Positions 23,996 through 33,459 of a DNA stretch of 36,963 nt are shown piece by piece; within the stretch, counting starts at the first letter, position 1; each line of letters begins with the position of its first letter. The stretch comes from Halomonadaceae bacterium T82-2 (GTDB lineage: Bacteria > Pseudomonadota > Gammaproteobacteria > Pseudomonadales > Halomonadaceae), in contig LSBP01000031.1 of assembly GCA_001577635.1 (NCBI GenBank), forward strand, positions 1 through 36,963, read 5' to 3'. The translations under genes and the position numbers were made by a program. The notes under the pieces were generated by a model. The model did not search any database. It was not told the DNA's origin and saw only the letters and a program-made list of their open reading frames with translations.

Positions 23996-24544
23996 ATGCT
24001 CGATATCGTCCTCTACGAACCCGAGATTCCGCCCAATACCGGCAATCTGATCCGGCTGTGCGCCAATACCGGCTTTCGTCTGCACCTGATCGAGCCGTTG
24101 GGCTTCACCCTCGACGACAAGCGCCTGCGCCGGGCCGGGCTGGACTATCACGAGTGGGCCCGGGTGCGGGTCCATGCCGACTGGCTGGCGTTTCTGCGCG
24201 ACGTGGCGCCCGAGCGGGTGTTCGCCGTTTCCACCCGCGGGCGTACCGGCTACCATGAGCCCGCCTATCGCGAGGGCGATGCCCTGGTGTTCGGCCCCGA
24301 GACCCGCGGCCTGCCGCAGGCGCTGCTCGATGCCCTGCCGCCGTCGCAGCGGCTGCGCATCCCCATGCTGCCCGACAGCCGCAGCCTCAACCTGTCCAAC
24401 GCCGCAGCGGTGCTGGTCTTTGAAGCCTGGCGCCAGCTCGGATTTGCGGGCGCCGGGCTGCCGGGGGCCGGCGAATCCGTGACGTCCGCCGAGGCTTCCC
24501 GTTCTCCCAACGCGCCCACGGCCGGCGATGCCGGCGACGAGTGA
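23996..24544 (+). CDS. trmL: tRNA (cytidine/uridine-34-2'-O)-methyltransferase TrmL
   Basis: 182 residues, SPOUT-class enzyme. The N terminus [20 protein letters not shown], with [15 protein letters not shown] after it, is the TrmL signature. The knotted SAM-binding region is at the C-terminal part: [10 protein letters not shown] and [19 protein letters not shown]. It methylates the wobble ribose of tRNA-Leu. The C-terminal tail after about residue 155 is a low-complexity Gly/Ala/Ser extension longer than E. coli TrmL (157 residues). It ends three bases before rep. Confidence 0.95.
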   Translation: MLDIVLYEPEIPPNTGNLIRLCANTGFRLHLIEPLGFTLDDKRLRRAGLDYHEWARVRVHADWLAFLRDVAPERVFAVSTRGRTGYHEPAYREGDALVFGPETRGLPQALLDALPPSQRLRIPMLPDSRSLNLSNAAAVLVFEAWRQLGFAGAGLPGAGESVTSAEASRSPNAPTAGDAGDE

Positions 24545-24547
24545 TTC

Positions 24548-26578
24548 ATGTCGATTCAACAGCGACTCGCCAAGCTCAATCCCCGCCAGCAGGAGGCGGT
24601 GCGCTACATCGACGGCCCCTGCCTGGTGCTGGCCGGCGCCGGCTCCGGCAAGACCAGCGTGATCACCACCAAGATCGCCTACCTGGTCCAGGAGTGCGGC
24701 ATGAGCGCACGCAAGATCGCCGCGGTGACCTTCACCAACAAGGCCGCCCGAGAGATGAAGGAGCGCGTCGGCCAGCTGCTCAAGGGCCGCGAGGGCCATG
24801 GCCTGACGGTGTCGACCTTTCACACCCTGGGGCTCAACATCATCCGCGGCGAGCTCAAGACGCTGGGCTACAAGCCGGGGTTCTCGCTGTTCGACCCCGA
24901 GGATGCCAAGGCGCTGCTGCGCGACCTGATGCAGAAGGATGCCCAGATCGATGCCGAGCAGATCAACCGCGTGCAGCACCAGATCTCGACCTGGAAGAAC
25001 GACCTGGTACTGCCCGGCCAGGCGATGTCGCATGCCGCCGATGACGACGAGCAGTACGCCGCCCGGCTCTACGAGGCCTACAACCGCCATCTCAAGGCCT
25101 ACAACGCGGTCGACTTCGACGATCTGATCCTGCTGCCGGTGGTGCTGCTCTCGAGTGACACCGAAGCCCTGGCCCGCTGGCGGCGCAAGATTCACTACAT
25201 GCTGGTCGACGAGTATCAGGACACCAACATCAGCCAGTACCAGCTCGTGCGGCTGCTGATGGCCGAGCGCGCCACCTTCACCGTGGTCGGCGACGACGAC
25301 CAGTCGATCTACGCCTGGCGCGGGGCGCGCCCCGAGAACCTGGTGACGCTCGGCGAGGACTTCCCGCGGCTGAAGGTGATCAAGCTCGAGCAGAACTACC
25401 GCTCCACCGGGATCATCCTGCGTGCCGCCAACACGCTGATCAGTAACAACCCGCACGTCTACGAGAAGGCCCTGTGGTCGGACAAGGGGATCGGCGCGCC
25501 GATCCGCATCGTCGTCAACCGCCACGAGGAGGCCGAGGCCGAGCGGGTGGCCAGCGAGATCCTCACCCGGCGCATCAAGGAATTGGCCGCCTGGCGCGAC
25601 TTCGCGGTGCTCTATCGCGGCAACTTCCAGGCCCGGCTGCTCGAGCTCAAGCTGCAGCACTACCAGGTGCCCTACAAGCTCTCCGGGGGCACCTCCTTCT
25701 TCTCGCGCAACGAGATCAAGGACGCCATGGCCTACCTGCGTCTGCTGATCAACCCGGGCGACGATAACGCCTTTCTGCGCATCGTCAACGTGCCGCGCCG
25801 CGAGATCGGCCCCGGCACCCTGGAGAAACTCGCCAACTATGCCACCGAGCGAGGCGAGTCGCTGTTCGCCGCCTGCCACGAGCTGGGCCTTTCCCAGGTG
25901 CTGCCCGAGCGGGCCGTGGAGCGCCTGGGCCGCTTCACCCGATTCATCGACGGCGTGCGCCGGCGCATGGATCAGGGCCATGCCCTGGGCGCGCTGCGCG
26001 AGATGTTCCGCGACATGGACTACGAGGCCTGGCTGCACCAGAACGCCAGCGCGCCGACCGTTGCCGAGCGGCGCATGGCCAACGTCTGGACGCTGCTCGA
26101 CCAGCTCGAGAAGTCCATGGAGCGCGAGGAGGGCGAGGAAACCGATGACGTCGAGTCGGCGATCTCGCGGCTGGTGCTGCGCGACATCCTCGAGCAGCAG
26201 GCCGAGGAGGACGACTCCGACCGTGTCCAGCTGCTCACCCTGCACGCCGCCAAGGGCCTGGAGTTTCCCCACGTCTACGTGATGGGCCTCGAGGAGGAGC
26301 TGCTGCCCCACCGCAACGCCATCGAGGCCGGCACCATCGAGGAGGAGCGCCGCCTGGCCTACGTCGGCATCACCCGCGCCCGCCAGACCCTGACCCTGAC
26401 GCTGGCCCGTCAGCGCAAGGCCTACGGCGAACTGATGGACTGCACACCGAGCCGCTTCCTCGACGAGTTGCCCGAGGCCGACCTCGACTGGGAAGGCCGC
26501 GCCGACAAGGAAGACCCCGAGAAGAAGCAGGCCCGGGGCAAGGATGCCATCGCCGGGCTGCGTTCGCTGCTGGGGTGA
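24548..26578 (+). CDS. rep: ATP-dependent DNA helicase Rep
   Basis: 676 residues, the size of E. coli Rep. UvrD/Rep superfamily 1A helicase with all motifs: Walker A GAGSGKT at 30-36, TFTNKAAREMKERV, Walker B VDEYQDTN near residue 220, GDDDQSIYAWRGA, the LEQNYRS motif, LLTLHAAKGLEFPHV and VGITRARQ near the C terminus. It unwinds DNA 3' to 5' and helps forks pass bound proteins. The gene follows trmL by three bases and is probably co-transcribed. Confidence 0.97.
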   Translation: MSIQQRLAKLNPRQQEAVRYIDGPCLVLAGAGSGKTSVITTKIAYLVQECGMSARKIAAVTFTNKAAREMKERVGQLLKGREGHGLTVSTFHTLGLNIIRGELKTLGYKPGFSLFDPEDAKALLRDLMQKDAQIDAEQINRVQHQISTWKNDLVLPGQAMSHAADDDEQYAARLYEAYNRHLKAYNAVDFDDLILLPVVLLSSDTEALARWRRKIHYMLVDEYQDTNISQYQLVRLLMAERATFTVVGDDDQSIYAWRGARPENLVTLGEDFPRLKVIKLEQNYRSTGIILRAANTLISNNPHVYEKALWSDKGIGAPIRIVVNRHEEAEAERVASEILTRRIKELAAWRDFAVLYRGNFQARLLELKLQHYQVPYKLSGGTSFFSRNEIKDAMAYLRLLINPGDDNAFLRIVNVPRREIGPGTLEKLANYATERGESLFAACHELGLSQVLPERAVERLGRFTRFIDGVRRRMDQGHALGALREMFRDMDYEAWLHQNASAPTVAERRMANVWTLLDQLEKSMEREEGEETDDVESAISRLVLRDILEQQAEEDDSDRVQLLTLHAAKGLEFPHVYVMGLEEELLPHRNAIEAGTIEEERRLAYVGITRARQTLTLTLARQRKAYGELMDCTPSRFLDELPEADLDWEGRADKEDPEKKQARGKDAIAGLRSLLG

Positions 26579-26604
26579 GCGTCAGGCCGGGGCGCGCGGG
26601 CTTG

Positions 26605-27009
26605 TCAGGCAGCCAGCTGCGCCTCGGCGAAGTCGACCAGATTCTGGTAATCGCGCCGGCGAATGATGGTCTCGACGATCTCGGCATCCAGGGTCAGATA
26701 GTCGTGGACCAGAGCATTGCGCAGGCCGATGACCTTGTTCCAGGGGATGCCGCTGTCGTCATGGCCCAGGCTCTTCAGCTTGGAGAAGGTCTGGCGGGCG
26801 TCGCTGGGTACCACGACGCCCAGCGACTTCAAGCGTTGCTTGGCAATGCCGATGCAGGCTTCGGTCAGCAGCTGCAGGTTGCGCTCCGCCGCGCGATAGA
26901 GCAGGGCGTTCAGGCCATCGGGAGCCGTGGCGGCCTGATGCAGCAGCGCCAGTTCCTCGGCCAGGGTCGCCAGGTGTTCCCGCATGGCATTGATGTATTC
27001 GGTTTCCAC
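26605..27009 (-). CDS. hepT: HepT-like HEPN toxin (RNase)
   Basis: 134 residues, all-helical HEPN protein of the DUF86/HepT type. The active-site motif R-x4-H-x-Y is at Arg97, His102 and Tyr104 (RNALVHDY). In the characterised Shewanella system, MntA adds AMP groups to the equivalent Tyr to silence the toxin. The gene follows mntA by 19 bp on the same strand, so antitoxin is translated first. The toxin would cut RNA. Its sequence is full length with no missing key residue. The pair is in an accessory position between rep and the allantoin cluster. Confidence 0.88.
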   Translation of the reverse strand: METEYINAMREHLATLAEELALLHQAATAPDGLNALLYRAAERNLQLLTEACIGIAKQRLKSLGVVVPSDARQTFSKLKSLGHDDSGIPWNKVIGLRNALVHDYLTLDAEIVETIIRRRDYQNLVDFAEAQLAA

Positions 27010-27028
27010 GTGATGGGGGCTCGTTGCT

Positions 27029-27430
27029 TCAGGCGTAGTGCTGCTGATGATACTGGTGATCGATTTCCCACATCGAGGTGATGCGTTGTTCTTCCCGAAT
27101 CAGCCTCAGCTTGTCTCTGGCGAGCAGTACCCGGCCGGTGCGGATGATCGCATGCGCCAGCGGAAGCGGTGCCAGGTTGATATCCACGATGGAGAGCTGG
27201 TCTTCCGCAAGGCCCAGTTCGTCCTGCCAGGTCTGGGCCAGCAGCTGGGGGCGGAGACGGCGCTCCAGGGCGTCCTTCTCGAAGTGGCGAAAGGCCACGG
27301 CGAGGTCGTAGTCGCTGTCGGCGCCGGCGGTCCCCTTGGCGCGTGAGCCATAGAGCCACAGTACGGCGATGTCGTCGTCCCGGGCAGCCAGTTCGGCGAG
27401 GCCCTTCAGGATATCTGTCGGATCGGCCAT
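27029..27430 (-). CDS. mntA: MntA-like nucleotidyltransferase antitoxin
   Basis: 133 residues with the minimal nucleotidyltransferase motif GS-x10-D-x-D: Gly28-Ser29 ... Asp40-Tyr41-Asp42 (LYGSRAKGTAGADSDYDLAV). It transfers AMP from ATP to the HepT Tyr and so neutralises the RNase (type VII toxin-antitoxin). A third acidic residue is probably Asp83 in SIVDINLAPL. It is the first gene of the pair. Confidence 0.87.
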   Translation of the reverse strand: MADPTDILKGLAELAARDDDIAVLWLYGSRAKGTAGADSDYDLAVAFRHFEKDALERRLRPQLLAQTWQDELGLAEDQLSIVDINLAPLPLAHAIIRTGRVLLARDKLRLIREEQRITSMWEIDHQYHQQHYA

Positions 27431-27570
27431 CGTTGCTCCTCTGGCGCCTCGGCGCCTGTCTCCGGCGACAGTCTAGCAAGCCAGTCCCTTCTCGATCCTC
27501 TTTTCGCTTTCTCCCTCCGGGCAGGTGGCGCCATCGTCTGTCGCGATCTGCCCGTTGCGCGAGGACTGCC

Positions 27571-28314
27571 TCACTCGTGACGGGTGTCGGAAAGGTCCGC
27601 GAAGCGCCCGGTGAAGGGTTTGGGCCGGGGGAAGGCCAGGTCGCCGTGCTTGCTGGTCTGAAGACCCAGGCCGACCAGCGCCTCGGCCAGCTTGACCGCG
27701 GCGGTGACGCCCTCGATCACCGGCAGGCCCACAGCGTCGCTGATGCGGGCGGTGAGGTCGGCCATGCCGCCACAGCCCAGCACGATGGCGCCGATGTTGT
27801 CGGCGTCGCGGGCGCGGCGGCACTCGGCGACGATCCGCTCGAAGGCGGCGTCGCCGTTCTTCTCCAGGTCGAGCACCGGGATCTCCGCGGCGCGCACTCG
27901 CCGGCAGTGCCCAGCGAAGCCGTAGCTGGCCAGCAGGTGCTCGGCGATGATGCCGGTGCGCCCCAGGGTAGTGACGATCGAGAAGCGCGTGCTGACCAGG
28001 GTCGCCATGTGAAAGGCGGCCTCGGCAATGCCGATCACCGGGGCCCGGGTCAGTTCGCGGGCGGCCAGCAGCCCCGGGTCGCCGAAGCAGGCGATGATGT
28101 AGGCATCGGCGCCCTCGGCCTCGCCGCGATGCACTTCGTCGATGACCCCCACGGCGCTGATGGCCTCGTCGAAGTGGCTCTCGATGGAGACCGGGCCACT
28201 GTCGGGATTGACCGCGGTAATGCGGGTGCCGGGGGCGGCGATGCGCTCGGCGGCCGCACCGATGGTGGCCGTCATGCCGGCGGTGGTGTTGGGGTTGATG
28301 ACACGCAGATCCAT
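27571..28314 (-). CDS. hpxA: Allantoin racemase (Asp/Glu/hydantoin racemase family)
   Basis: 247 residues from ATG at 28314, with GAGG seven bases upstream. The N terminus MDLRVINPNTTAGMT and the two catalytic cysteines Cys76 (IIACFGDPG) and Cys181 (VLGCGGMADL) are typical of HpxA/hydantoin racemases, which interconvert R and S isomers by a two-base mechanism. Its divergence from an allantoinase gene and the following allantoin genes make allantoin the likely substrate rather than a hydantoin. The 296-bp divergent gap carries two matching palindromes. Confidence 0.85.
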   Translation of the reverse strand: MDLRVINPNTTAGMTATIGAAAERIAAPGTRITAVNPDSGPVSIESHFDEAISAVGVIDEVHRGEAEGADAYIIACFGDPGLLAARELTRAPVIGIAEAAFHMATLVSTRFSIVTTLGRTGIIAEHLLASYGFAGHCRRVRAAEIPVLDLEKNGDAAFERIVAECRRARDADNIGAIVLGCGGMADLTARISDAVGLPVIEGVTAAVKLAEALVGLGLQTSKHGDLAFPRPKPFTGRFADLSDTRHE

Positions 28315-28393
28315 CGGTTCGCCTCGCAGTGGTGGCTGTCTTTCCGGGTCAAGATAAACAACTCGCCGGGGCACAGGAACAACATGTCTTGAT

Positions 28394-28409
28394 TTTTTGT
28401 ATACAAAAA
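28394..28409. promoter_or_regulatory. 16-bp perfect palindrome TTTTTGTATACAAAAA
   Basis: It is centred on GTATAC, 80 bp from the hpxA start, and shares its core with the site at 28525-28534. The core resembles operators of GntR/FadR-type regulators (xxGTATACxx). The regulator gene is not in the window. Confidence 0.55.
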
Positions 28410-28524
28410 GTGATGATCCAGTGTCATGTCGCTATTGTCGCCGTGCCGCGATGGTGCATGGCCAAGGCGGCGCCTGCGACATTCGAGGGGGTTGCGCGAC
28501 CCGTGCGCACAACCTAGCTTTTAA

Positions 28525-28534
28525 TTGTATACAT
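28525..28534. promoter_or_regulatory. Second palindrome TTGTATACAT near puuE
   Basis: The eight-base core TGTATACA is identical to the site 128 bp to the left. It lies 77 bp upstream of the puuE start and may overlap the promoter. Confidence 0.5.
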
Positions 28535-28589
28535 TGGTGTGCCATGTCAGGCTGACCAGACCATGCGCTCCGGCCTCGCGGCCATCGCG

Positions 28590-28597
28590 AACAACAA
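28590..28597 (+). promoter_or_regulatory. Hfq-Crc-type CA motif AACAACAA before puuE
   Basis: It matches the AAnAAnAA pattern bound by Hfq and Crc in Pseudomonas leaders and directly adjoins the AAGGA ribosome site of puuE. Crc is encoded in this window. Function here is inferred. Confidence 0.45.
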
Positions 28598-28610
28598 AAG
28601 GACCCCGGGA

Positions 28611-29549
28611 ATGATGACACCACGCGACTCCGACTATCCCCGTGACCTGATCGGCTACGGCCGCACGCCGCCGCAGGCCGACTGGCCCGGCCAGGCGCGC
28701 ATCGCCGTGCAGTTCGTGCTCAATTACGAGGAGGGCGGCGAGAACTGCGTGCTGCACGGGGACGAGGGCTCCGAGCAGTTTCTCTCCGAGATCATCGGCG
28801 CCGAGTCCTATCCGGATCGCCACCTGAGCATGGAGTCGATCTACGAGTACGGTTCCCGGGCCGGTGTCTGGCGCATCCTGCGCGAGTTCGAGCGCCGCGG
28901 CCTGCCGTTGACGGTGTTCGGCGTGGCAATGGCACTCGAGCGCAATCCCGAGGTGGCGCACGCCTTCAAGGAACTGGGCCACGAGATCGCCTGCCACGGC
29001 TACCGCTGGATCCACTACCAGAACGTGCCGGAACGCATCGAGCGCGAGCACATGAAGCGCGCCATCGAGATCTTCCAGTCACTCTACGGCGAGAAGCCGC
29101 TGGGCTGGTACACCGGCCGCGACAGCCCCAACACCCGGCGGCTGGTGCTCGACGAGGGCTCGTTCCTCTACGACAGCGACTACTACGGCGACGACCTGCC
29201 GTTCTGGACCCGTGAGGCCGACAGCCAGGGCAAGCTCCACGACCACCTGATCGTGCCCTATACCCTGGACAGCAACGACATGCGCTTCGCCGCGCCGCAG
29301 GGCTTCAACACCGCGGAGCACTTCTTCACCTACCTGCGCGACGCCTTCGACGTGCTATATGCCGAGGGCGAGGACACGCCGAAGATGCTCTCGGTGGGCA
29401 TGCACTGCCGGCTGCTGGGGCGCCCCGGCCGCTTCCGTGCCCTGCAGCGCTTCCTCGACCACATCGAGGCCCACGATCGGGTCTGGGTGACCCGCCGCGT
29501 GGATATCGCCCGCCACTGGGCCGAGCATCATCCGGCTCCGGCGCGCTAA
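28611..29549 (+). CDS. puuE: Allantoinase PuuE (polysaccharide deacetylase fold)
   Basis: 312 residues from ATG at 28611 (AAGGA eight bases upstream; ATG at 28614 also possible). NodB-like TIM-barrel enzyme that opens S-allantoin to allantoate without sequence similarity to the amidohydrolase allantoinases. PuuE markers: PRDLIGYGRTPPQADWPG, LNYEEGGE, GHEIACHGYRWIHYQ and GWYTGRDSPNTRRL. The upstream gap and AACAACAA motif suggest control by a repressor and by Crc. It is the first rightward gene of the cluster. Confidence 0.93.
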   Translation: MMTPRDSDYPRDLIGYGRTPPQADWPGQARIAVQFVLNYEEGGENCVLHGDEGSEQFLSEIIGAESYPDRHLSMESIYEYGSRAGVWRILREFERRGLPLTVFGVAMALERNPEVAHAFKELGHEIACHGYRWIHYQNVPERIEREHMKRAIEIFQSLYGEKPLGWYTGRDSPNTRRLVLDEGSFLYDSDYYGDDLPFWTREADSQGKLHDHLIVPYTLDSNDMRFAAPQGFNTAEHFFTYLRDAFDVLYAEGEDTPKMLSVGMHCRLLGRPGRFRALQRFLDHIEAHDRVWVTRRVDIARHWAEHHPAPAR

Positions 29550-29653
29550 GCCCGGGCTTATTGCAGGATGCCGTATCTAGCGAGGCTGATCCGTCGACAG
29601 CCTGTCTCCGGCGCCTCTCGCTTGAGAGGATCCCAACACTTTCAGGACACACC

Positions 29654-30487
29654 ATGCACCAACGTTCCTACTACTCGCCCAAGGGCGGGCTGCCGCCCCA
29701 GACCCAGCTGCTCTCGGACCGCGCGGTATTCACCGAAGCCTATGCGGTGATCCCCAAGGGCGTGCTGCGCGACATCGTTGCCAGCTACCTGCCGTTCTGG
29801 GACAACACCCGGCTTTGGGTGCTGTCGCGCCCGCTGTCCGGCTTCGCCGAGACCTTCTCCCAGTACATCATGGAGGTCGGCCCTGGCGGCGGCAGCGATC
29901 GGCCGGAGCTCGACCCGGGCGCCGAGGGCGTGCTGTTCGTGGTCGAGGGCGAGCTGACCCTTACCCTGGCCGGCGAACGCCACATCCTGACGCCGGGCGG
30001 CTACGCCTTCATCCCGCCGGGCTGCGACTGGCAGGTGCGCAATGCGGCCGACAGCGAGGTGCGCTTCCACTGGATCCGCAAGGCCTACGAGTTCGTCGAG
30101 GGGCTTGGCGTGCCGGAGCCCTTCGTGGTCAACGAGGTCGACGTCGAGCCGACGCCGATGCCTGACACCGACGGCAAGTGGACGACCACGCGCTTCGTCG
30201 ACCCGGCCGACCTGCGCCACGACATGCACGTCAACATCGTCAACTTCCAGCCCGGCGGGGTGATCCCCTTCGACGAGACCCACGTCATGGAACACGGCCT
30301 GTACGTGCTCGAGGGCAAGGCCGTCTACCACCTCAACCAGGACTGGGTCGAGGTCGAGGCCGGCGACTACATGTGGCTGCGCGCCTTCTGCCCGCAGTCC
30401 TGCTACGCCGGCGGCCCGGGGCCGTTCCGATATCTGTTGTACAAGGACGTCAATCGCCACCCGAAGCTGCGTCTGGACAGCCGCTGA
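29654..30487 (+). CDS. allE: (S)-ureidoglycine aminohydrolase AllE
   Basis: 277 residues from ATG at 29654 (AGGA six bases upstream). Two cupin domains (about 60-150 and 190-270). The manganese ligands are in the second: Glu208, His210 and His214 (FDETHVMEHG) and Gln248 (FCPQSCYAGG). The enzyme releases ammonia from S-ureidoglycine to give S-ureidoglycolate. It lies between puuE and allA, in pathway order. The preceding enzyme, allantoate amidohydrolase, must be encoded elsewhere. Confidence 0.93.
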   Translation: MHQRSYYSPKGGLPPQTQLLSDRAVFTEAYAVIPKGVLRDIVASYLPFWDNTRLWVLSRPLSGFAETFSQYIMEVGPGGGSDRPELDPGAEGVLFVVEGELTLTLAGERHILTPGGYAFIPPGCDWQVRNAADSEVRFHWIRKAYEFVEGLGVPEPFVVNEVDVEPTPMPDTDGKWTTTRFVDPADLRHDMHVNIVNFQPGGVIPFDETHVMEHGLYVLEGKAVYHLNQDWVEVEAGDYMWLRAFCPQSCYAGGPGPFRYLLYKDVNRHPKLRLDSR

Positions 30488-30509
30488 TAGAGCGCCAGCC
30501 TGAGGGGCG

Positions 30510-30619
30510 CCGGGGGCAGGCGGGGAAGGAGGTCCGATGCCACGGATGGCATCGGTAGCGCCCAAGGAAGGGTTCACAGCGCCTCCTTGATGGTCCGACA
30601 CTTCGGAGCCTGCTGCCGG
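30510..30619. repeat. Structured intergenic element, copy A
   Basis: Three nested stems can be drawn. P1: 30510-30521 with 30608-30619 (11 of 12, one mismatch). P2: AAGGAGG 30526-30532 with CCTCCTT 30582-30588. P3: CCGATGCCA 30534-30542 with TGGCATCGG 30547-30555. A 26-base segment at 30556-30581 is nearly identical in copy B (33303-33397), while the stems differ in sequence but stay paired. It ends 50 bp before allA. Confidence 0.75.
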
Positions 30620-30669
30620 GTCAGCCCCGGTGTGCAGGCCGGCTGGAGAATGAATCCGAGGAAGCCAAT

Positions 30670-31158
30670 ATGCTGGAACTCAAGGCCGAGCTGCTGACGC
30701 CGGAGGCGTTCGCCCCGTTCGGCGACGTCATCGACACCCGCGTCAGCGACTCCTTTCCGATCAACGCCGGGCGTACCCGGCGCTACCACGACCTGGCGCG
30801 GGTCGAGACCCTCGGCGAGGGGGCGCGGACGCTGGTCAGCATCTTCGTCAGCCAGCCGGTCGAGGTGCCGCTTACGATCGACTTTCTGGAGCGCCACCCG
30901 CTGGGCAGCCAGGCCTTCATGCCGCTGCACGAGGAACGCTTCCTGATCGTCGTCGCGCCGCCGGGCGAGACGATCGACCCCGGCGACGTGCGCGCCTTCG
31001 TCACCGATGGTCGCCAGGGCGTCAACTACCGGGCCGGCACCTGGCACGCCATCCAGTCGGTGCTCGACCGCGAGGGCGAGTTTCTGGTCGTCGACCGCGG
31101 CGGCCCGGGCCACAACTGCGACGAGCACCCGCTGGCGGCACGCATTCAGTTTGCCTGA
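30670..31158 (+). CDS. allA: Ureidoglycolate lyase AllA
   Basis: 162 residues. It cleaves S-ureidoglycolate to glyoxylate and urea, ending allantoin breakdown. Family features: LKAELLTPEAFAPFGDVID, LERHPLGSQAFMPL, and NYRAGTWHAIQSVL with the VVDRGGPGHNCDEH tail. The AGGAAG site precedes the ATG by about six bases. It is separated from allE by the structured repeat A and followed by an intrinsic terminator. Confidence 0.95.
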   Translation: MLELKAELLTPEAFAPFGDVIDTRVSDSFPINAGRTRRYHDLARVETLGEGARTLVSIFVSQPVEVPLTIDFLERHPLGSQAFMPLHEERFLIVVAPPGETIDPGDVRAFVTDGRQGVNYRAGTWHAIQSVLDREGEFLVVDRGGPGHNCDEHPLAARIQFA

Positions 31159-31166
31159 AAAAAATA

Positions 31167-31183
31167 ACGGAAATTAATTCCGT
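31167..31183. promoter_or_regulatory. Palindrome ACGGAAATTAATTCCGT after allA
   Basis: ACGGAA and TTCCGT arms surround ATTAA. The GGAA...TTCC arrangement resembles the operator before gcl. It lies eight bases after the allA stop, so it might instead act as a weak hairpin in the transcript. Confidence 0.4.
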
Positions 31184-31242
31184 AAAAATATCGGCGGCCC
31201 GGGTCGTCGATCCCCCCGCTTCCTGTCACACCTTTCCTGCAC

Positions 31243-31265
31243 GCCGGCCAATGCCGGCTTTTTTT
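31243..31265 (+). terminator. Intrinsic terminator after allA
   Basis: GCCGGC-CAAT-GCCGGC stem followed by seven T. It is the clearest rho-independent terminator in the window. Confidence 0.85.
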
Positions 31266-31347
31266 GTTGCAGTGCACCCGTGAGCCCTGAGTCGGGCACC
31301 GTGCCGGTGGCGCCGCGGGTGAGGTTTTAGATTCCAGTATTTTTTAA

Positions 31348-31362
31348 TGGAAAGTATTTCCA
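31348..31362. promoter_or_regulatory. IclR/AllR-like operator TGGAAAGTATTTCCA
   Basis: TGGAAA-N3-TTTCCA matches 14 of 15 positions of the E. coli IclR consensus TGGAAATNATTTCCA. It ends six bases before TTGACA (31369-31374), so a bound repressor would block the gcl promoter. AllR, the known gcl regulator in E. coli, is an IclR-family protein. No such regulator gene is in the window. Confidence 0.6.
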
Positions 31363-31368
31363 AAAATA

Positions 31369-31374
31369 TTGACA
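31369..31374 (+). promoter_or_regulatory. Consensus -35 box TTGACA of the gcl promoter
   Basis: Exact -35 hexamer, 67 bp before the gcl start and adjoining the IclR-like site. The -10 at the right distance is poor (around CTAAGT), which fits a promoter needing an activator. Confidence 0.45.
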
Positions 31375-31403
31375 GCCTGTGTCGGGAGGCCTAAGTTGGC
31401 AGC

Positions 31404-31411
31404 AACAACAA
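31404..31411 (+). promoter_or_regulatory. Hfq-Crc-type CA motif AACAACAA before gcl
   Basis: It matches AAnAAnAA and lies 15 bases before the AGGAGG ribosome site of gcl. It is the same octamer as before puuE. Confidence 0.45.
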
Positions 31412-31440
31412 CGATTCGAACCGCTCAGGAGGATCCGCCC

Positions 31441-33219
<1,779 letters not shown>

Positions 33220-33302
33220 TCGGCCCGCGAGGCGCGGAACGGCTTGGCCCGCTTCGCGGCTTGATTGGAAACCCATTCCCGGGCTCTCGGTAATGTCGGG
33301 CG

Positions 33303-33397
33303 CCGGGGGCAAGGCGAAGCGAGGGTCCTTTGCCATGGATGGCAAAGGTAGCGCCCAGGGAAGGGTTCACAGCGCCCTCGCGTAGGCTTGCCGCCGG
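33303..33397. repeat. Structured intergenic element, copy B
   Basis: P1: 33303-33313 with 33387-33397 (10 of 11; the single G-G mismatch is at the same position as in copy A). P2: GCGAGGG 33319-33325 with CCCTCGC 33375-33381. P3: CCTTTGCCA 33327-33335 with TGGCAAAGG 33340-33348. The segment 33349-33374 is nearly identical to copy A. It ends 62 bp before hyi. Confidence 0.75.
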
Positions 33398-33459
33398 GAA
33401 AGCCCATTTCTTGTCCGCCGGGATTTGAAAGGAGCTCTTACGAGCGAGAGGAGTAAGAA

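Larger units (their letters stand above)
28315..28610. promoter_or_regulatory. Divergent control region between hpxA and puuE
   Basis: 296 bp without a gene. It contains two TGTATACA palindromes, one about 80 bp from each gene, and the AACAACAA motif by the puuE ribosome site. I saw no further gene or RNA. Confidence 0.6.
31159..31440. promoter_or_regulatory. Terminator and promoter region between allA and gcl
   Basis: 282 bp without a gene. In order it holds a palindrome (31167-31183), a rho-independent terminator (31243-31265), an IclR-like operator (31348-31362), a TTGACA box (31369-31374) and an AACAACAA motif (31404-31411). It therefore ends the allA transcript and starts the gcl transcript. 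Confidence 0.7.

Noticed and set aside
23912-26311. Very long open frame (799 codons) on the minus strand opposite rep and trmL
   Set aside because: It mirrors two well-conserved genes in high-GC DNA, where the opposite strand often stays open. Its His/Gln/Leu-rich translation has no recognisable domain or ribosome site.
27431-27570. Possible small gene between hpxA and mntA
   Set aside because: No frame with a credible start, ribosome site or recognisable product was found in these 140 bp.
28394-28409. Intrinsic terminator because of A/T-run palindrome
   Set aside because: There is no GC stem, and it lies upstream of both divergent genes, so an operator is more likely.
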